Program-made: the position numbers and the translations under genes
Assembly: GCF_000381885.1 (NCBI RefSeq)
Contig: NZ_KB907227.1
Coordinates: forward strand, 1-64,000
Source: Actinomadura atramentaria DSM 43919
GTDB taxonomy: Bacteria > Actinomycetota > Actinomycetes > Streptosporangiales > Streptosporangiaceae
Direction of reading: 5' to 3'
Length of the DNA stretch: 64,000 nt
Shown here: in pieces, positions 16,683-23,697 of the stretch
Layout of the letters: each line of letters starts with the position of its first letter
Numbering within the stretch: position 1 is the first letter of the stretch
The notes under the pieces: model-generated
Databases searched by the model: none
The model's input: the letters and a program-made list of their open reading frames with translations, nothing else
Told to the model about the DNA's origin: nothing

Positions 16683-16820
16683 CTACTTCTTCTTCGGCTT
16701 CGACGGCTTCTCCACGACCGTGGTCTTGGGGTGCCGGGCCGCCGTCGCCTTGCTCACGTACCTACCCGTGATCGCACTCCGGGCCTTGCCTGAGCTCGAG
16801 GACTTACTCTCCTTCGCCAT
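16683..16820 (-). CDS. Conserved 45-aa basic protein (RSAITGRYV-type)
   Basis: The product has 45 residues: a Ser/Lys-rich start, then RSAITGRYVSKATAARHPKT, TVVE and a Lys/Pro tail. The R-S-A-x-T-G-R-x-V-x(3)-T-A-x-R-x-P-x-T-T-V pattern is one I recall from short uncharacterised proteins of many bacteria and phages; no biochemical role is established to my knowledge. The ATG at 16820 follows a GGGGGTGAGC region. It is transcribed alone: its own terminator lies downstream and a palindromic site lies about 80 bp upstream. The codon mix is less GC-biased than the core genes, suggesting acquisition. Confidence 0.65.
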   Translation of the reverse strand: MAKESKSSSSGKARSAITGRYVSKATAARHPKTTVVEKPSKPKKK

Positions 16821-16901
16821 GCGCCTGCTCACCCCCTGTCCGAGCCGAGCACCTACGCGAAACGGCCGGGGCTTGCGCGTACCCGCTTGCCCCCGCCGTA
16901 T

Positions 16902-16916
16902 AGAGTCCAGGACTCT
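16902..16916 (-). promoter_or_regulatory. 15-bp palindromic operator overlapping a promoter
   Basis: AGAGTCCAGGACTCT is a perfect palindrome around one central base. It abuts TATACG on the minus strand, a plausible -10 for the 45-aa gene, so a dimeric repressor here would block transcription. The cognate regulator is not evident; the ArsR gene next door has a different palindrome. Confidence 0.5.
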
Positions 16917-17114
16917 CGCCAAAGAGACAGACCCCAGCCAGGTGCCATCCCCAGCGTTGGTGCCCAGGCTGGAGTTTTCAGCTCTCGGTAACCGTAACAG
17001 GCGGCACCGACATTTCACCCGCCCGACGCACCACATATTGACGGACCGAACCTCCTCGACACCAGATGTTGGGTCGACTGTCTCGTCGCCCCGCCTGGCT
17101 CACCGGGTGGCGGA

Positions 17115-17519
17115 CTACGTCGGCCCCGCCTCGGGGGATCGGCCGGTTCGCAGGTAGGCCAGTAGTTCGGTCAGGGAACGCTCGACGGCTCGGGCGTCGA
17201 TGCGGTAGTACACCTGCCGGCCGTCCTTCCGATAGCTCAGCACGCCGCTTCGGCGCAGGGCCGCCAGTCGTTGCGAGGCGGTCGGCTGGGCGATCCCCAT
17301 GCGCTCGGCGACCGAGGAGACCGTCAGCTCCGCGCCGCCGGCGAACAGCGCGAGCAGGTCCTGCCGCTGTTCACCCGCCAGCGCCCGCAGGATTCCACGC
17401 GTCTCGGCGTTGAGCGCGAAAGCCGCGGAGGGAGTCTCGGCGGCGCCGGCCGTATCGGGTCGCGCCGGGGCCGTCTGCGGCTCCGCCGCGTCCTCCGCGT
17501 CGATCACCGTGTCGGACAT
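17115..17519 (-). CDS. ArsR-family winged-helix regulator
   Basis: The product (134 aa) has a winged helix-turn-helix from about residue 45: LLALFAGGAELTVSSVAERM, then GIAQPTASQRLAALRRSGVL and the wing YRKDGRQVYYRID. No obvious metal-binding CxC pair is present, so it may sense something other than metals. The N-terminal 40 residues are Ala/Pro/Thr-rich and probably disordered. The ATG at 17519 has GAGGGG upstream. A perfect 19-bp palindrome lies 140 bp upstream of the start, suggesting autoregulation. Confidence 0.85.
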   Translation of the reverse strand: MSDTVIDAEDAAEPQTAPARPDTAGAAETPSAAFALNAETRGILRALAGEQRQDLLALFAGGAELTVSSVAERMGIAQPTASQRLAALRRSGVLSYRKDGRQVYYRIDARAVERSLTELLAYLRTGRSPEAGPT

Positions 17520-17661
17520 CGCCAGGCCCCTCTTCCCGCCGTCTCGGCGAGCCCGTTGCGTCGGACCGGCTCCGCTGCCGCCGAACGGGCCGTCCCGCCC
17601 GCGCACCGGCGCTCCCCACGCGGGGCGGGTCGGGCCGCGCATGGGCTCGAACGTACCCGAA

Positions 17662-17680
17662 CCTTTGCATAATGCAAAGG
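17662..17680. promoter_or_regulatory. 19-bp palindrome, probable ArsR operator
   Basis: CCTTTGCATAATGCAAAGG is a perfect inverted repeat around a central A, AT-rich in a GC-rich setting and of the size typical for ArsR-family sites. It lies between the divergent arsR gene and the small gene at 17856. Confidence 0.65.
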
Positions 17681-17855
17681 AAAACCTGCGAATCCGGACA
17701 CGCCGTAATCCCTGCTCACACCTGACGCGCGGCGGCCTCGGGGACGGCGCCGAGCCGCCGGCGGCGCATGCGATCGCCGTGCGCGGTTAGTGATCCGTTG
17801 TCGGGGTCTCCGGAGGGGGACGCCGACGACGGACGCAGCCGAGCGAGGGGACGCT

Positions 17856-18167
17856 ATGCGGACGACGACGTACGGAGCCGTGGTGACGGTGGACTCCACC
17901 GCCACGTCGATCGCCAGCCCGCCGGGGCCGAGCCACCGCGTCGGGGTGCGGATACCGGGTCGCGGGGCGAGCGGCCCGCGCAGGCTGGAGGCCCTCCTGA
18001 CCACCGAGGACGACGAACCGCTCCGGCCCGGAGACCATGCCCGCCAGGTGACGCTGGTGACGACCGATGAGCGAGCCCACGAACTCCTCACGACGGGAAC
18101 CCGATTCGAACTTTGGACCCGTCACCTGGTCGGGCAGGGGGCGATCACGCGCCGCCGGTTCGTGTGA
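17856..18167 (+). CDS. 103-aa protein with EF-Tu domain III-like features, unknown function
   Basis: The product has 103 residues. The region LTTEDDEPLRPGDHARQVTL followed by GTRFELW...GQGAITRR resembles the third beta-barrel domain of EF-Tu (pattern PGD.A.V.L... RF.LR...VG.G.V). This is a distant, by-eye resemblance, and no GTPase domain is attached. The ATG at 17856 has GAGGGGAC upstream. Debris of defence-type genes starts right after its stop, so it may itself be a leftover or the only intact gene of the region. Confidence 0.55.
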   Translation: MRTTTYGAVVTVDSTATSIASPPGPSHRVGVRIPGRGASGPRRLEALLTTEDDEPLRPGDHARQVTLVTTDERAHELLTTGTRFELWTRHLVGQGAITRRRFV

Positions 18168-18192
18168 GGCCGTGCGCCCCGCCGGACGAACA

Positions 18193-18606
18193 GCGGGCGC
18201 GGATCATGCCGGAACCGACATCGACGCCCGTGTGTCGGCCGTGGTGGTGCTGCTCACCCCCGAGGACGTCGTCCGGCTGCACCCGAGCCCGCACGGACCG
18301 GCGGACGGCCCCGACGAGACCCGCTTCACGATGCAGGCCAGGCCCAACGTGCTGCTCGAACTCGGGATGGCGCTCGCGGCGGCCCCCGAGCGCACCGTCA
18401 TCGTGCGGGTCGGCGCGCACCGGCCCGTCGCCGACCTCGACGGCCGCAACTTCGTCCAGTTCGACGACGGCGTCGGATGGCGGCGCGAGCTCGCGGCGCG
18501 GCTGCGGACGGTCGGCTGCCCGGTGGACGACTCCGGGCAGGACTGGCTCGCCGCGGGCCGGCTCGACCGCCTCGACGCCGACGCCCACCGCCCGGAGGCC
18601 CCGTGA
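18193..18606 (+). pseudogene. N-terminally truncated TIR-like (Cap12/PF10137-type) gene
   Basis: The frame reads AVVVLLTPEDVVRL, HGPADGPDETRFTMQARPNV, LLELGMALAAAPERTVIV, then ADLDGRNFVQFD and LRTVGCPVDDSGQDW. These are the C-terminal two thirds of TIR-like nucleotide-binding proteins related to CBASS effector Cap12. The N-terminal part expected to carry the VFVVHGRN-type first strand is absent, and no good start with a ribosome site precedes the homology. Its stop overlaps the next GTG (GTGA), so it was once in an operon with the CHAT gene. Confidence 0.6.
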
Positions 18607-19055
18607 CCGACGCCGACCGCCGGTTCGCGCTGGCCCGCGAACGCGACCGCCTCGTCGACCAGGTCCGCGCGCTCGACGGGTTCGGCGGCTTCCTGCGGCC
18701 CCCGCCGCCCGCCGACCTGCTCGCCGCGGGCGACCGCGGACCCGTCGTCGTCCTCAACGCGAGCCGGTGGCGGTGCGACGCCCTCGTCCTCGCGGACGGC
18801 GCCGTGCGGACCGTCCCGCTCGGGGGGCTGACGCTCGACGGCCTCGGCGACCGCGTCGGACGCTACCTGCGCGCGGTCGGATACCCGGACCCGGACGAAC
18901 CGGACGGCCCCGCGCCCGGCATCGGGCCGCACGCCCCCGGCGCCGACCGGCCGCGCCTGTGGTGGTGCCCCACCGGCCTGCTGTCGCTCTTCCCGCTGCA
19001 CGCCGCCGGACACCACGGCGAACCCGGCCGCTCGGTCCTCGACCGCGTCGTCTCG
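18603..19055 (+). pseudogene. Truncated CHAT-domain protease gene (5' part)
   Basis: From GTG 18603 the frame encodes LARERDRLVDQVRALDGFGG, LRPPPPADLL, VVVLNASRWRCDALVL and RLWWCPTGLLSLFPLHAAG, the first half of an actinobacterial CHAT (caspase HetF associated with TPR) peptidase including the region of the catalytic His. After VLDRVVS, where SYTPT is expected, the sequence changes at about 19055 into an antiporter. The Cys-containing HFACHG half is missing, so no active protease can be made. Confidence 0.6.
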
Positions 19056-19474
19056 GTGCGGCCCGGCGACCCGCTGGTCTCGGAGCTGGCCGAGCTCGCG
19101 CTGTTCGCCGTCCTGTTCACCGACGGGATGCACGCGGCGTGGAAGGACCTGCGCGGCGCGTGGCGGCTCCCCGGACGCGCCCTCGGCTGGGGCCTGCCGC
19201 TGACGCTGCTGATCACCGCGCTCCTGGCCCGGTACGTCGTCGGGCTGGGCTGGGTGGAGTCGCTGCTGATCGCGGCGATCCTCACGCCCACCGACCCGGT
19301 CTTCGCGGCGGCGCTCGTGGGCAACGACCGGGTGCCGCCCCGGCTGCGGCACCTGCTCAACGTCGAGTCCGGGGTGAACGACGGCCTGGTCCTGCCGTTC
19401 GTGGTCCTGTTCCTGGCGGTCGCCCGGGGCTCGGACGACCTGCACCTGGGCGAGCTGGGCGGCGAACTGGTGCC
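19056..19474 (+). pseudogene. Internal fragment of a CPA1 sodium/proton antiporter fused to the CHAT fragment
   Basis: In the same frame as the CHAT fragment come ELAELALFAVLFTDGM, several membrane segments, AAILTPTDPVFAAALVGNDR, and LLNVESGVNDGLVLPFVV. These are the ion-site motifs of NhaP-like antiporters. The first membrane segments and the whole C-terminal half are missing. It is not a duplicate of the intact antiporter at 8284-9768, whose sequence differs (LLEAESGFNDAP). Residue loss at both ends shows recombination or deletion. Confidence 0.6.
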
Positions 19475-19576
19475 CGGGCCCCCATCGCCTTCTGGCACCT
19501 CACCAAATACGGACTCATCGTCACCGTCACGACCGTCGCGATAGCCACCCCCTACCTCTGGCTCCGCTACCTGTGA
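19475..19576 (+). pseudogene. C-terminal fragment of an ion permease
   Basis: A different frame from the antiporter fragment reads APIAFWHLTKYGLIVTVTTV then AIATPYLWLRYL and stop. This has the look of the last membrane helix of an SLC13/ArsB-like permease. Downstream, up to about 19673, one frame resembles a signal-peptide-like stretch (AGAGLMLVSVLAGGAAESATA) with no continuing gene. Together these pieces make a mosaic of at least four truncated genes. Confidence 0.45.
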
Positions 19577-19673
19577 CGCCTTGTCCCGCGGCTCATCGCC
19601 GGCGCGGGCCTGATGCTCGTGAGCGTCCTCGCCGGCGGCGCCGCGGAATCCGCGACCGCTGAGAGCCGCCGGG

Positions 19674-20171
19674 TCAGGTCCAGCCGAGGGGGAGGACGGC
19701 GGCGGCCGGGGGCTCGCCGCCCGCTTCGGTGAAGGTCCGCAGGGCGTCCACGAGGGCGCGGCGGCGGCCGGCGGGCATGCGCGCCACGACGGCGGCGATG
19801 TCGGCGCGGCGGCGGGCGGTGACCTCGTCCACGACGGCGCGGCCGGCGGCGGCGAGCTCGACGCGGACCTCGCGGCGGCTCTGCGGGCTCGCGCGCCGGG
19901 TCACCAGCCCCGCCGCCGCCAGGCGGTCCACCATCCGCATCGCGGTCGAGGGGTTGACGCCGAGGAGATCGGCCAGGGCGACGAGCTTGGCGGGGCCGAG
20001 CGTGGACAGCCCGACCAGGAGGCGGAACTGCGGGGGCGTCACGGCGTCGTCCACGGCCGCCAGCGACCGCGCCGAGATCGCCACCAGGAGCCGCGACGCG
20101 GTCAGGAGCGCGGCGGTGACCTCGTCGACGTCGGTCGCGTCGAGTCCGCCCGGCACTGGGTCGTCGGTCAT
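19674..20171 (-). CDS. MarR-family regulator divergent from the ClC channel gene
   Basis: The product (165 aa) is a MarR winged-helix repressor. VALADLLGVNPSTAMRMVDR is the recognition helix region and LVTRRASPQSRREVRVELA the wing. It is divergent from the ClC gene with 131 bp between starts, and a TTGCA-TAC-TGCAA inverted repeat lies in the gap, so it probably controls both genes. The ligand is unknown. Confidence 0.88.
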   Translation of the reverse strand: MTDDPVPGGLDATDVDEVTAALLTASRLLVAISARSLAAVDDAVTPPQFRLLVGLSTLGPAKLVALADLLGVNPSTAMRMVDRLAAAGLVTRRASPQSRREVRVELAAAGRAVVDEVTARRRADIAAVVARMPAGRRRALVDALRTFTEAGGEPPAAAVLPLGWT

Positions 20172-20255
20172 GCCGAACTTTCTATCCCACGCCGGGGCCG
20201 GTGCGGCCCGGCCGCCACACCCCGCTCACCCCGGGCCGTGGCACCGTCCTTAATA

Positions 20256-20268
20256 TTGCATACTGCAA
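20256..20268. promoter_or_regulatory. Inverted repeat, probable MarR operator
   Basis: TTGCATACTGCAA (arms TTGCA/TGCAA) lies next to an AT-rich TAATAT that could be a -10, 35 bp before the ClC start. The size and position fit a MarR dimer site. Confidence 0.55.
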
Positions 20269-20302
20269 GAGTTAGCGGGACGAAGGACGTGGAGGTGGCG
20301 GG

Positions 20303-22129
20303 GTGGGCGAGACGGCCGCACGAAGGCGGATACCGGTCGAAACCGGAGTCCGGGGGCTGCTCGGCCGCGCCCGGTCGGCGCAGGGCACGCTCGTCGGGCT
20401 GGCCCTGGTCGTCGGCTGCGGCGCGGGCCTCGGCGCGGTGGTGTTCCGCTGGCTGATCGAGACGTTCACCCGCGTGTTCACCGGCCGCGACGACTACTCC
20501 GACGCCGGGCACGCCGCCCACCCCCACCTGGCCTGGCTCGGCCCGTTCTTCGTGGTCGCGACGCCCGTCGTCGCGGGTCTGGTGTACGGGCCGCTGGTGC
20601 AGCGGTTCGCGCCGGAGGCGCGGGGGCACGGCGTGCCGGAGGTGATGCTGGCCGTCGCGCGGCGCGGCGGGCGGATCGCGCCGCAGGTGGCGGTGGTGAA
20701 GTCGCTGGCGTCGGCGCTGACGATCGGGTCCGGCGGGTCGGTGGGCCGCGAGGGGCCGATCGTGCAGATCGGCGCGGCGCTGGGCTCCACGCTCGGGCAG
20801 CTCGTCCGGTTGACTGAGGACCGGTTGCGGGTGCTGGTCGCGTGCGGTGCGGCGGGCGGGATCGCGGCGACGTTCAATGCTCCGTTGGCGGGGGTGTTCT
20901 TCGCGATGGAGCTGATCCTGCGCGACTACACCGTGGAGTCGTTCGGTGTGGTGGTGCTGTCGAGTGTGACCGCGAGTGTCATCGGGCGTGGGGTGTTGGG
21001 CGCGGACCCGTTCATGTCGCCGCCGCATTTCCACGTCTCCCATCCGGCGGAGTACGCGCTGTTCGCGGTTCTGGGCCTGCTCGGCGCGGTCGCGGGGGTG
21101 GGGTTCACGCGCGTGCTGTACGCGGTCGAGGACGCGTGCGACTGGGTGTGGCGCGGTCCGGAGTGGCTGCGCCCGGCGGTGGGCGGTCTGCTGCTGGGTG
21201 GGCTGCTGCTGGCGCTGCCGCAGATGTACGGGGTGGGCTACCCGGTGCTGCAGAACGCGGTGGACGGCCGGTACGCGGTCGGGTTCCTGCTGCTCCTGCT
21301 GGTCGCCAAGATCGTTGCGACCAGTCTGACGATCGGCATCGGCGGGTCGGGCGGGGTGTTCGCGCCGAGCCTGTTCATGGGCGCGATGCTCGGCGGCGCG
21401 TTCGGCGCGCTCGCCCACCAGGCCGCGCCCTCGCTCGCCGGATCGCCGGGCGCGTACGCGCTCGTCGGGATGGGCGCGGTGTTCGCCGGGGCCGCCCGCG
21501 CGCCGATCACCGCCGTCATCATCCTGTTCGAGCTGACCGGCGAGTACTCGATCATCCTGCCGATGATGACCGCGATCGTCGTGGCGGCCCTGGCAAGCCG
21601 CGTCCTCAGCCGCGACACCGTCTACAGCCTCAAACTCCGGCGCCGGGGCATCGACCTGGACGCGCCGCCGACCGACGCCCGGCTGACCGCGCCCGTCGGC
21701 GCCGTCGCGCGGCCGGTGCCGGAACCGCTGCCCGCCTCGGCGCTCGTCGACGACGCCGCCCGCGCGCTGGCGCTCTCCGAGCACGGCGCGCTGCCCGTCC
21801 TCGACGCCGACGGCGCCTACCAGGGCATCGTCACCGCCCGCGCCGCCGCCGAAGCCCTCACCGACGCCGGACCCGGGCAGCGCGCCCCCAGGGTCGGCGA
21901 CCTGGCCGAGGTCCCCCCGCGGCTCACCGCCGGCACGCCGCTCGGCGACGCCCTCGCCGTCCTCACCGGCGCACCGGGCACCGGCCTCCCCGTCCTCGAC
22001 GCCTCCGGCGCGGCGCTGGTCGGCTGGGTCACCCACCAGGCGGTGCTCCGCGCGCTGCACGCACCGGACACCGACCACGCCGAGGACGCGTCCCCACGCG
22101 TCCCGGCGGCCGCGTCACCGACCCGCTGA
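20303..22129 (+). CDS. ClC-family chloride channel/antiporter with CBS pair
   Basis: The product (608 aa) has about 10-12 hydrophobic helices (30-440) with the ClC signatures GSGGSVGREGPIVQIG (containing the gating glutamate), GIGGSGGVFAPSLFMGA and a late helix ARAPITAVIILFELTGEY. Residues about 460-590 form two CBS motifs (ALPVLDADGAYQGIV and GLPVLDASGAALVGWV) that usually bind adenine nucleotides. It transports Cl- or another anion, perhaps with protons. The start is GTG at 20303 with GGAGG 7 nt upstream. The adjacent MarR gene and operator suggest ligand-controlled expression. Confidence 0.93.
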   Translation: MGETAARRRIPVETGVRGLLGRARSAQGTLVGLALVVGCGAGLGAVVFRWLIETFTRVFTGRDDYSDAGHAAHPHLAWLGPFFVVATPVVAGLVYGPLVQRFAPEARGHGVPEVMLAVARRGGRIAPQVAVVKSLASALTIGSGGSVGREGPIVQIGAALGSTLGQLVRLTEDRLRVLVACGAAGGIAATFNAPLAGVFFAMELILRDYTVESFGVVVLSSVTASVIGRGVLGADPFMSPPHFHVSHPAEYALFAVLGLLGAVAGVGFTRVLYAVEDACDWVWRGPEWLRPAVGGLLLGGLLLALPQMYGVGYPVLQNAVDGRYAVGFLLLLLVAKIVATSLTIGIGGSGGVFAPSLFMGAMLGGAFGALAHQAAPSLAGSPGAYALVGMGAVFAGAARAPITAVIILFELTGEYSIILPMMTAIVVAALASRVLSRDTVYSLKLRRRGIDLDAPPTDARLTAPVGAVARPVPEPLPASALVDDAARALALSEHGALPVLDADGAYQGIVTARAAAEALTDAGPGQRAPRVGDLAEVPPRLTAGTPLGDALAVLTGAPGTGLPVLDASGAALVGWVTHQAVLRALHAPDTDHAEDASPRVPAAASPTR

Positions 22130-22208
22130 CGAGCGGGCCGCTCCCGTCCGGGGCGCCCGTCCGGTTCCGCGTCGGCGCGGCGGGCCGGGTTTCGATGAAA
22201 CGCCGAGG

Positions 22209-22709
22209 TCAGTCGGTGGGGGTTTGGGAGGCGGATTCGTAGGACCGCAGGGTGTGGACCACGAGGGCTCGTTGGGTGTCGGTGAGGGACGCGAAGGCGG
22301 TGCGCCAGGCTCGGGCGCCGTTGGCCAGCCAGCCCTCGATGGCCGCGCGGGTGTCGGGGTCGGGGGTGATCGCGACGATGGTGCGGCGGCGGTCGGCGGT
22401 GTCGGTGCGGCGTTCGAGGACGCCCTGGCGGCTGAGGTCGCCGACCATGAGGCTGACGGTCGTCGGGGCGACCTCCAGGCGCTCGGCCAGCGCGTTGACG
22501 GTCATCTCGCCGTCGAAGAGCAGGTAGGCGAGCAGGGACAGGTGGCGCGGCGCGAGGTTGAGGGGGCGCAGCGCCTCGGGCAGCGGCGTGCGCTTCGCGC
22601 GGCCGACGAGGCGGGGCATCAGCAGGAGCATCGCGCGGATGGCGTCGTCGGTGCTGAGGCCCGCGCCCGGGTCGGCCGCGTCCGCGTCGGAACCGTGCTT
22701 CCCCGACAT
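22209..22709 (-). CDS. MarR-family regulator downstream of the Ddn-hemerythrin gene
   Basis: The product (166 aa) is a MarR-type winged-helix protein: VNALAERLEVAPTTVSLMVG is the helix-turn-helix and RRTDTADRRRTIVAI the wing. It follows the Ddn-hemerythrin gene on the same strand with a 71-bp gap, so both probably form one operon. The 19-bp palindrome upstream of the first gene is a good candidate for its binding site. The ligand could be a redox-active or electrophilic compound, judging by the partner; this is inference. Confidence 0.88.
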   Translation of the reverse strand: MSGKHGSDADAADPGAGLSTDDAIRAMLLLMPRLVGRAKRTPLPEALRPLNLAPRHLSLLAYLLFDGEMTVNALAERLEVAPTTVSLMVGDLSRQGVLERRTDTADRRRTIVAITPDPDTRAAIEGWLANGARAWRTAFASLTDTQRALVVHTLRSYESASQTPTD

Positions 22710-22780
22710 GACCCGCCGCCCCTCGACCTCGCTCCGGAAGGCTCCCGCCTGCCGTCACGATATCCGGGGCGGCGGGCGGG

Positions 22781-23641
22781 TCAGTCCGCGGTCGCGGCGA
22801 GGAGTGCCTGTTCTTCGCGGGCGAAGTGGTCCTCCAGGTCCGCGGCGACGCGGTCGAGTTCGGTGCGGACGTGGTCGGGGTCGAGGTCGTCGCCGCGCAG
22901 GAAATCCTCGAAGGCCGCCAGTGCCTTTTCGACGGCGCGGTGTTCGTCGCGGAGGCGCGCGATGGCGGGTGCGAGCGCGGGGAAGCGGCGTTCGAACTCG
23001 GTGAAGGCCCCGTCCTCGCGCGTGTGGTGGAGTTGCAGGTCGAAGCAGTACTTGAGGCAGTGCCGCCGGAGCTGGGACGCGAGGTCGGGTGCGGGCGGTC
23101 CGGCGGCGGCGCTCGCGAGGCGGGCGCGGACGTCGGCCAGTTCGGCGCGCAGCGTCGCGTGGATCGCGCCGAGCTGTTCGGCGACGGCGCGCGCCCGCGC
23201 GCGTCCGGCGTCGCCGGACAGGTCCAGCGGGATCAGCGCGACGACGGGGATCGTCCGGCTCGTCTTGCGCTCGTACTCGCGGAAGCCGGGGTCGATCGCG
23301 CACTGCCGCTCCCACTCGCGGTCGCGCTCCGGCCCGTCGAGGAAGCGCGCGACCATCGAGTGGACGCCGACCCCGCCGTCGCCGTCGCCGATCTCGACGG
23401 TCACCTGCGCGCTGGCGAGCAGGTTCTTGTACCAGTCGGGATGGTCGTCCGCTCCCGCGTTCGACGCGAACACCAGGTAGCGGTCCCTGTCGCGCCGGTA
23501 CACCGCGGGCGTCACGTGCGGCCTGCCGCTGACGCGGCCCGCCGTGGTCAGCAGGACGAGCGGGACGCCCGCGAACCCGCCGCCGACCCGTCCGCCGTTC
23601 GCCCTGAACTCCGCGATGACCGCGGTGTTCCAGTCAGCCAT
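22781..23641 (-). CDS. Ddn-type nitroreductase/F420 oxidoreductase fused to a hemerythrin domain
   Basis: The product (286 aa) joins two domains. Residues 1-150 are a split-barrel of the deazaflavin (F420)-dependent nitroreductase family: FAGVPLVLLTTAGRVSGRPH, then YLVFASNAGADDHPDWYKNL. Residues about 160-286 are a hemerythrin/HHE bundle with QLHHTREDGAFTEFERRFP, LRDEHRAVEKAL and LEDHFAREEQALL, supplying the His and Glu ligands of a di-iron site. Such iron sites bind O2 or NO. The combination suggests an oxygen- or nitrogen-species-responsive F420 enzyme. The ATG at 23641 has GGAGG in front, and a MarR-like palindrome sits in the promoter. Confidence 0.88.
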   Translation of the reverse strand: MADWNTAVIAEFRANGGRVGGGFAGVPLVLLTTAGRVSGRPHVTPAVYRRDRDRYLVFASNAGADDHPDWYKNLLASAQVTVEIGDGDGGVGVHSMVARFLDGPERDREWERQCAIDPGFREYERKTSRTIPVVALIPLDLSGDAGRARARAVAEQLGAIHATLRAELADVRARLASAAAGPPAPDLASQLRRHCLKYCFDLQLHHTREDGAFTEFERRFPALAPAIARLRDEHRAVEKALAAFEDFLRGDDLDPDHVRTELDRVAADLEDHFAREEQALLAATAD

Positions 23642-23654
23642 GCCGCCTCCATAG

Positions 23655-23673
23655 TTTTGCTTTGAAAGCAAAA
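23655..23673 (-). promoter_or_regulatory. 19-bp palindromic operator of the Ddn-hemerythrin/marR operon
   Basis: TTTTGCTTTGAAAGCAAAA is a perfect inverted repeat around a central G, only 13 bp upstream of the start codon. A repressor bound here would cover the promoter or ribosome site. The MarR protein encoded by the second gene of the operon is the natural candidate. Confidence 0.7.
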
Positions 23674-23697
23674 TTATGTCCGGGGCGGCGCCGCCTG

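Noticed and set aside
17117..17150. CRISPR-repeat-like sequence GTCGGCCCCGCCTCGGGG
   Set aside because: Single occurrence, inside the 3' end of the ArsR coding region; no spaced copies anywhere near, so not an array despite the Cas3 fragment.
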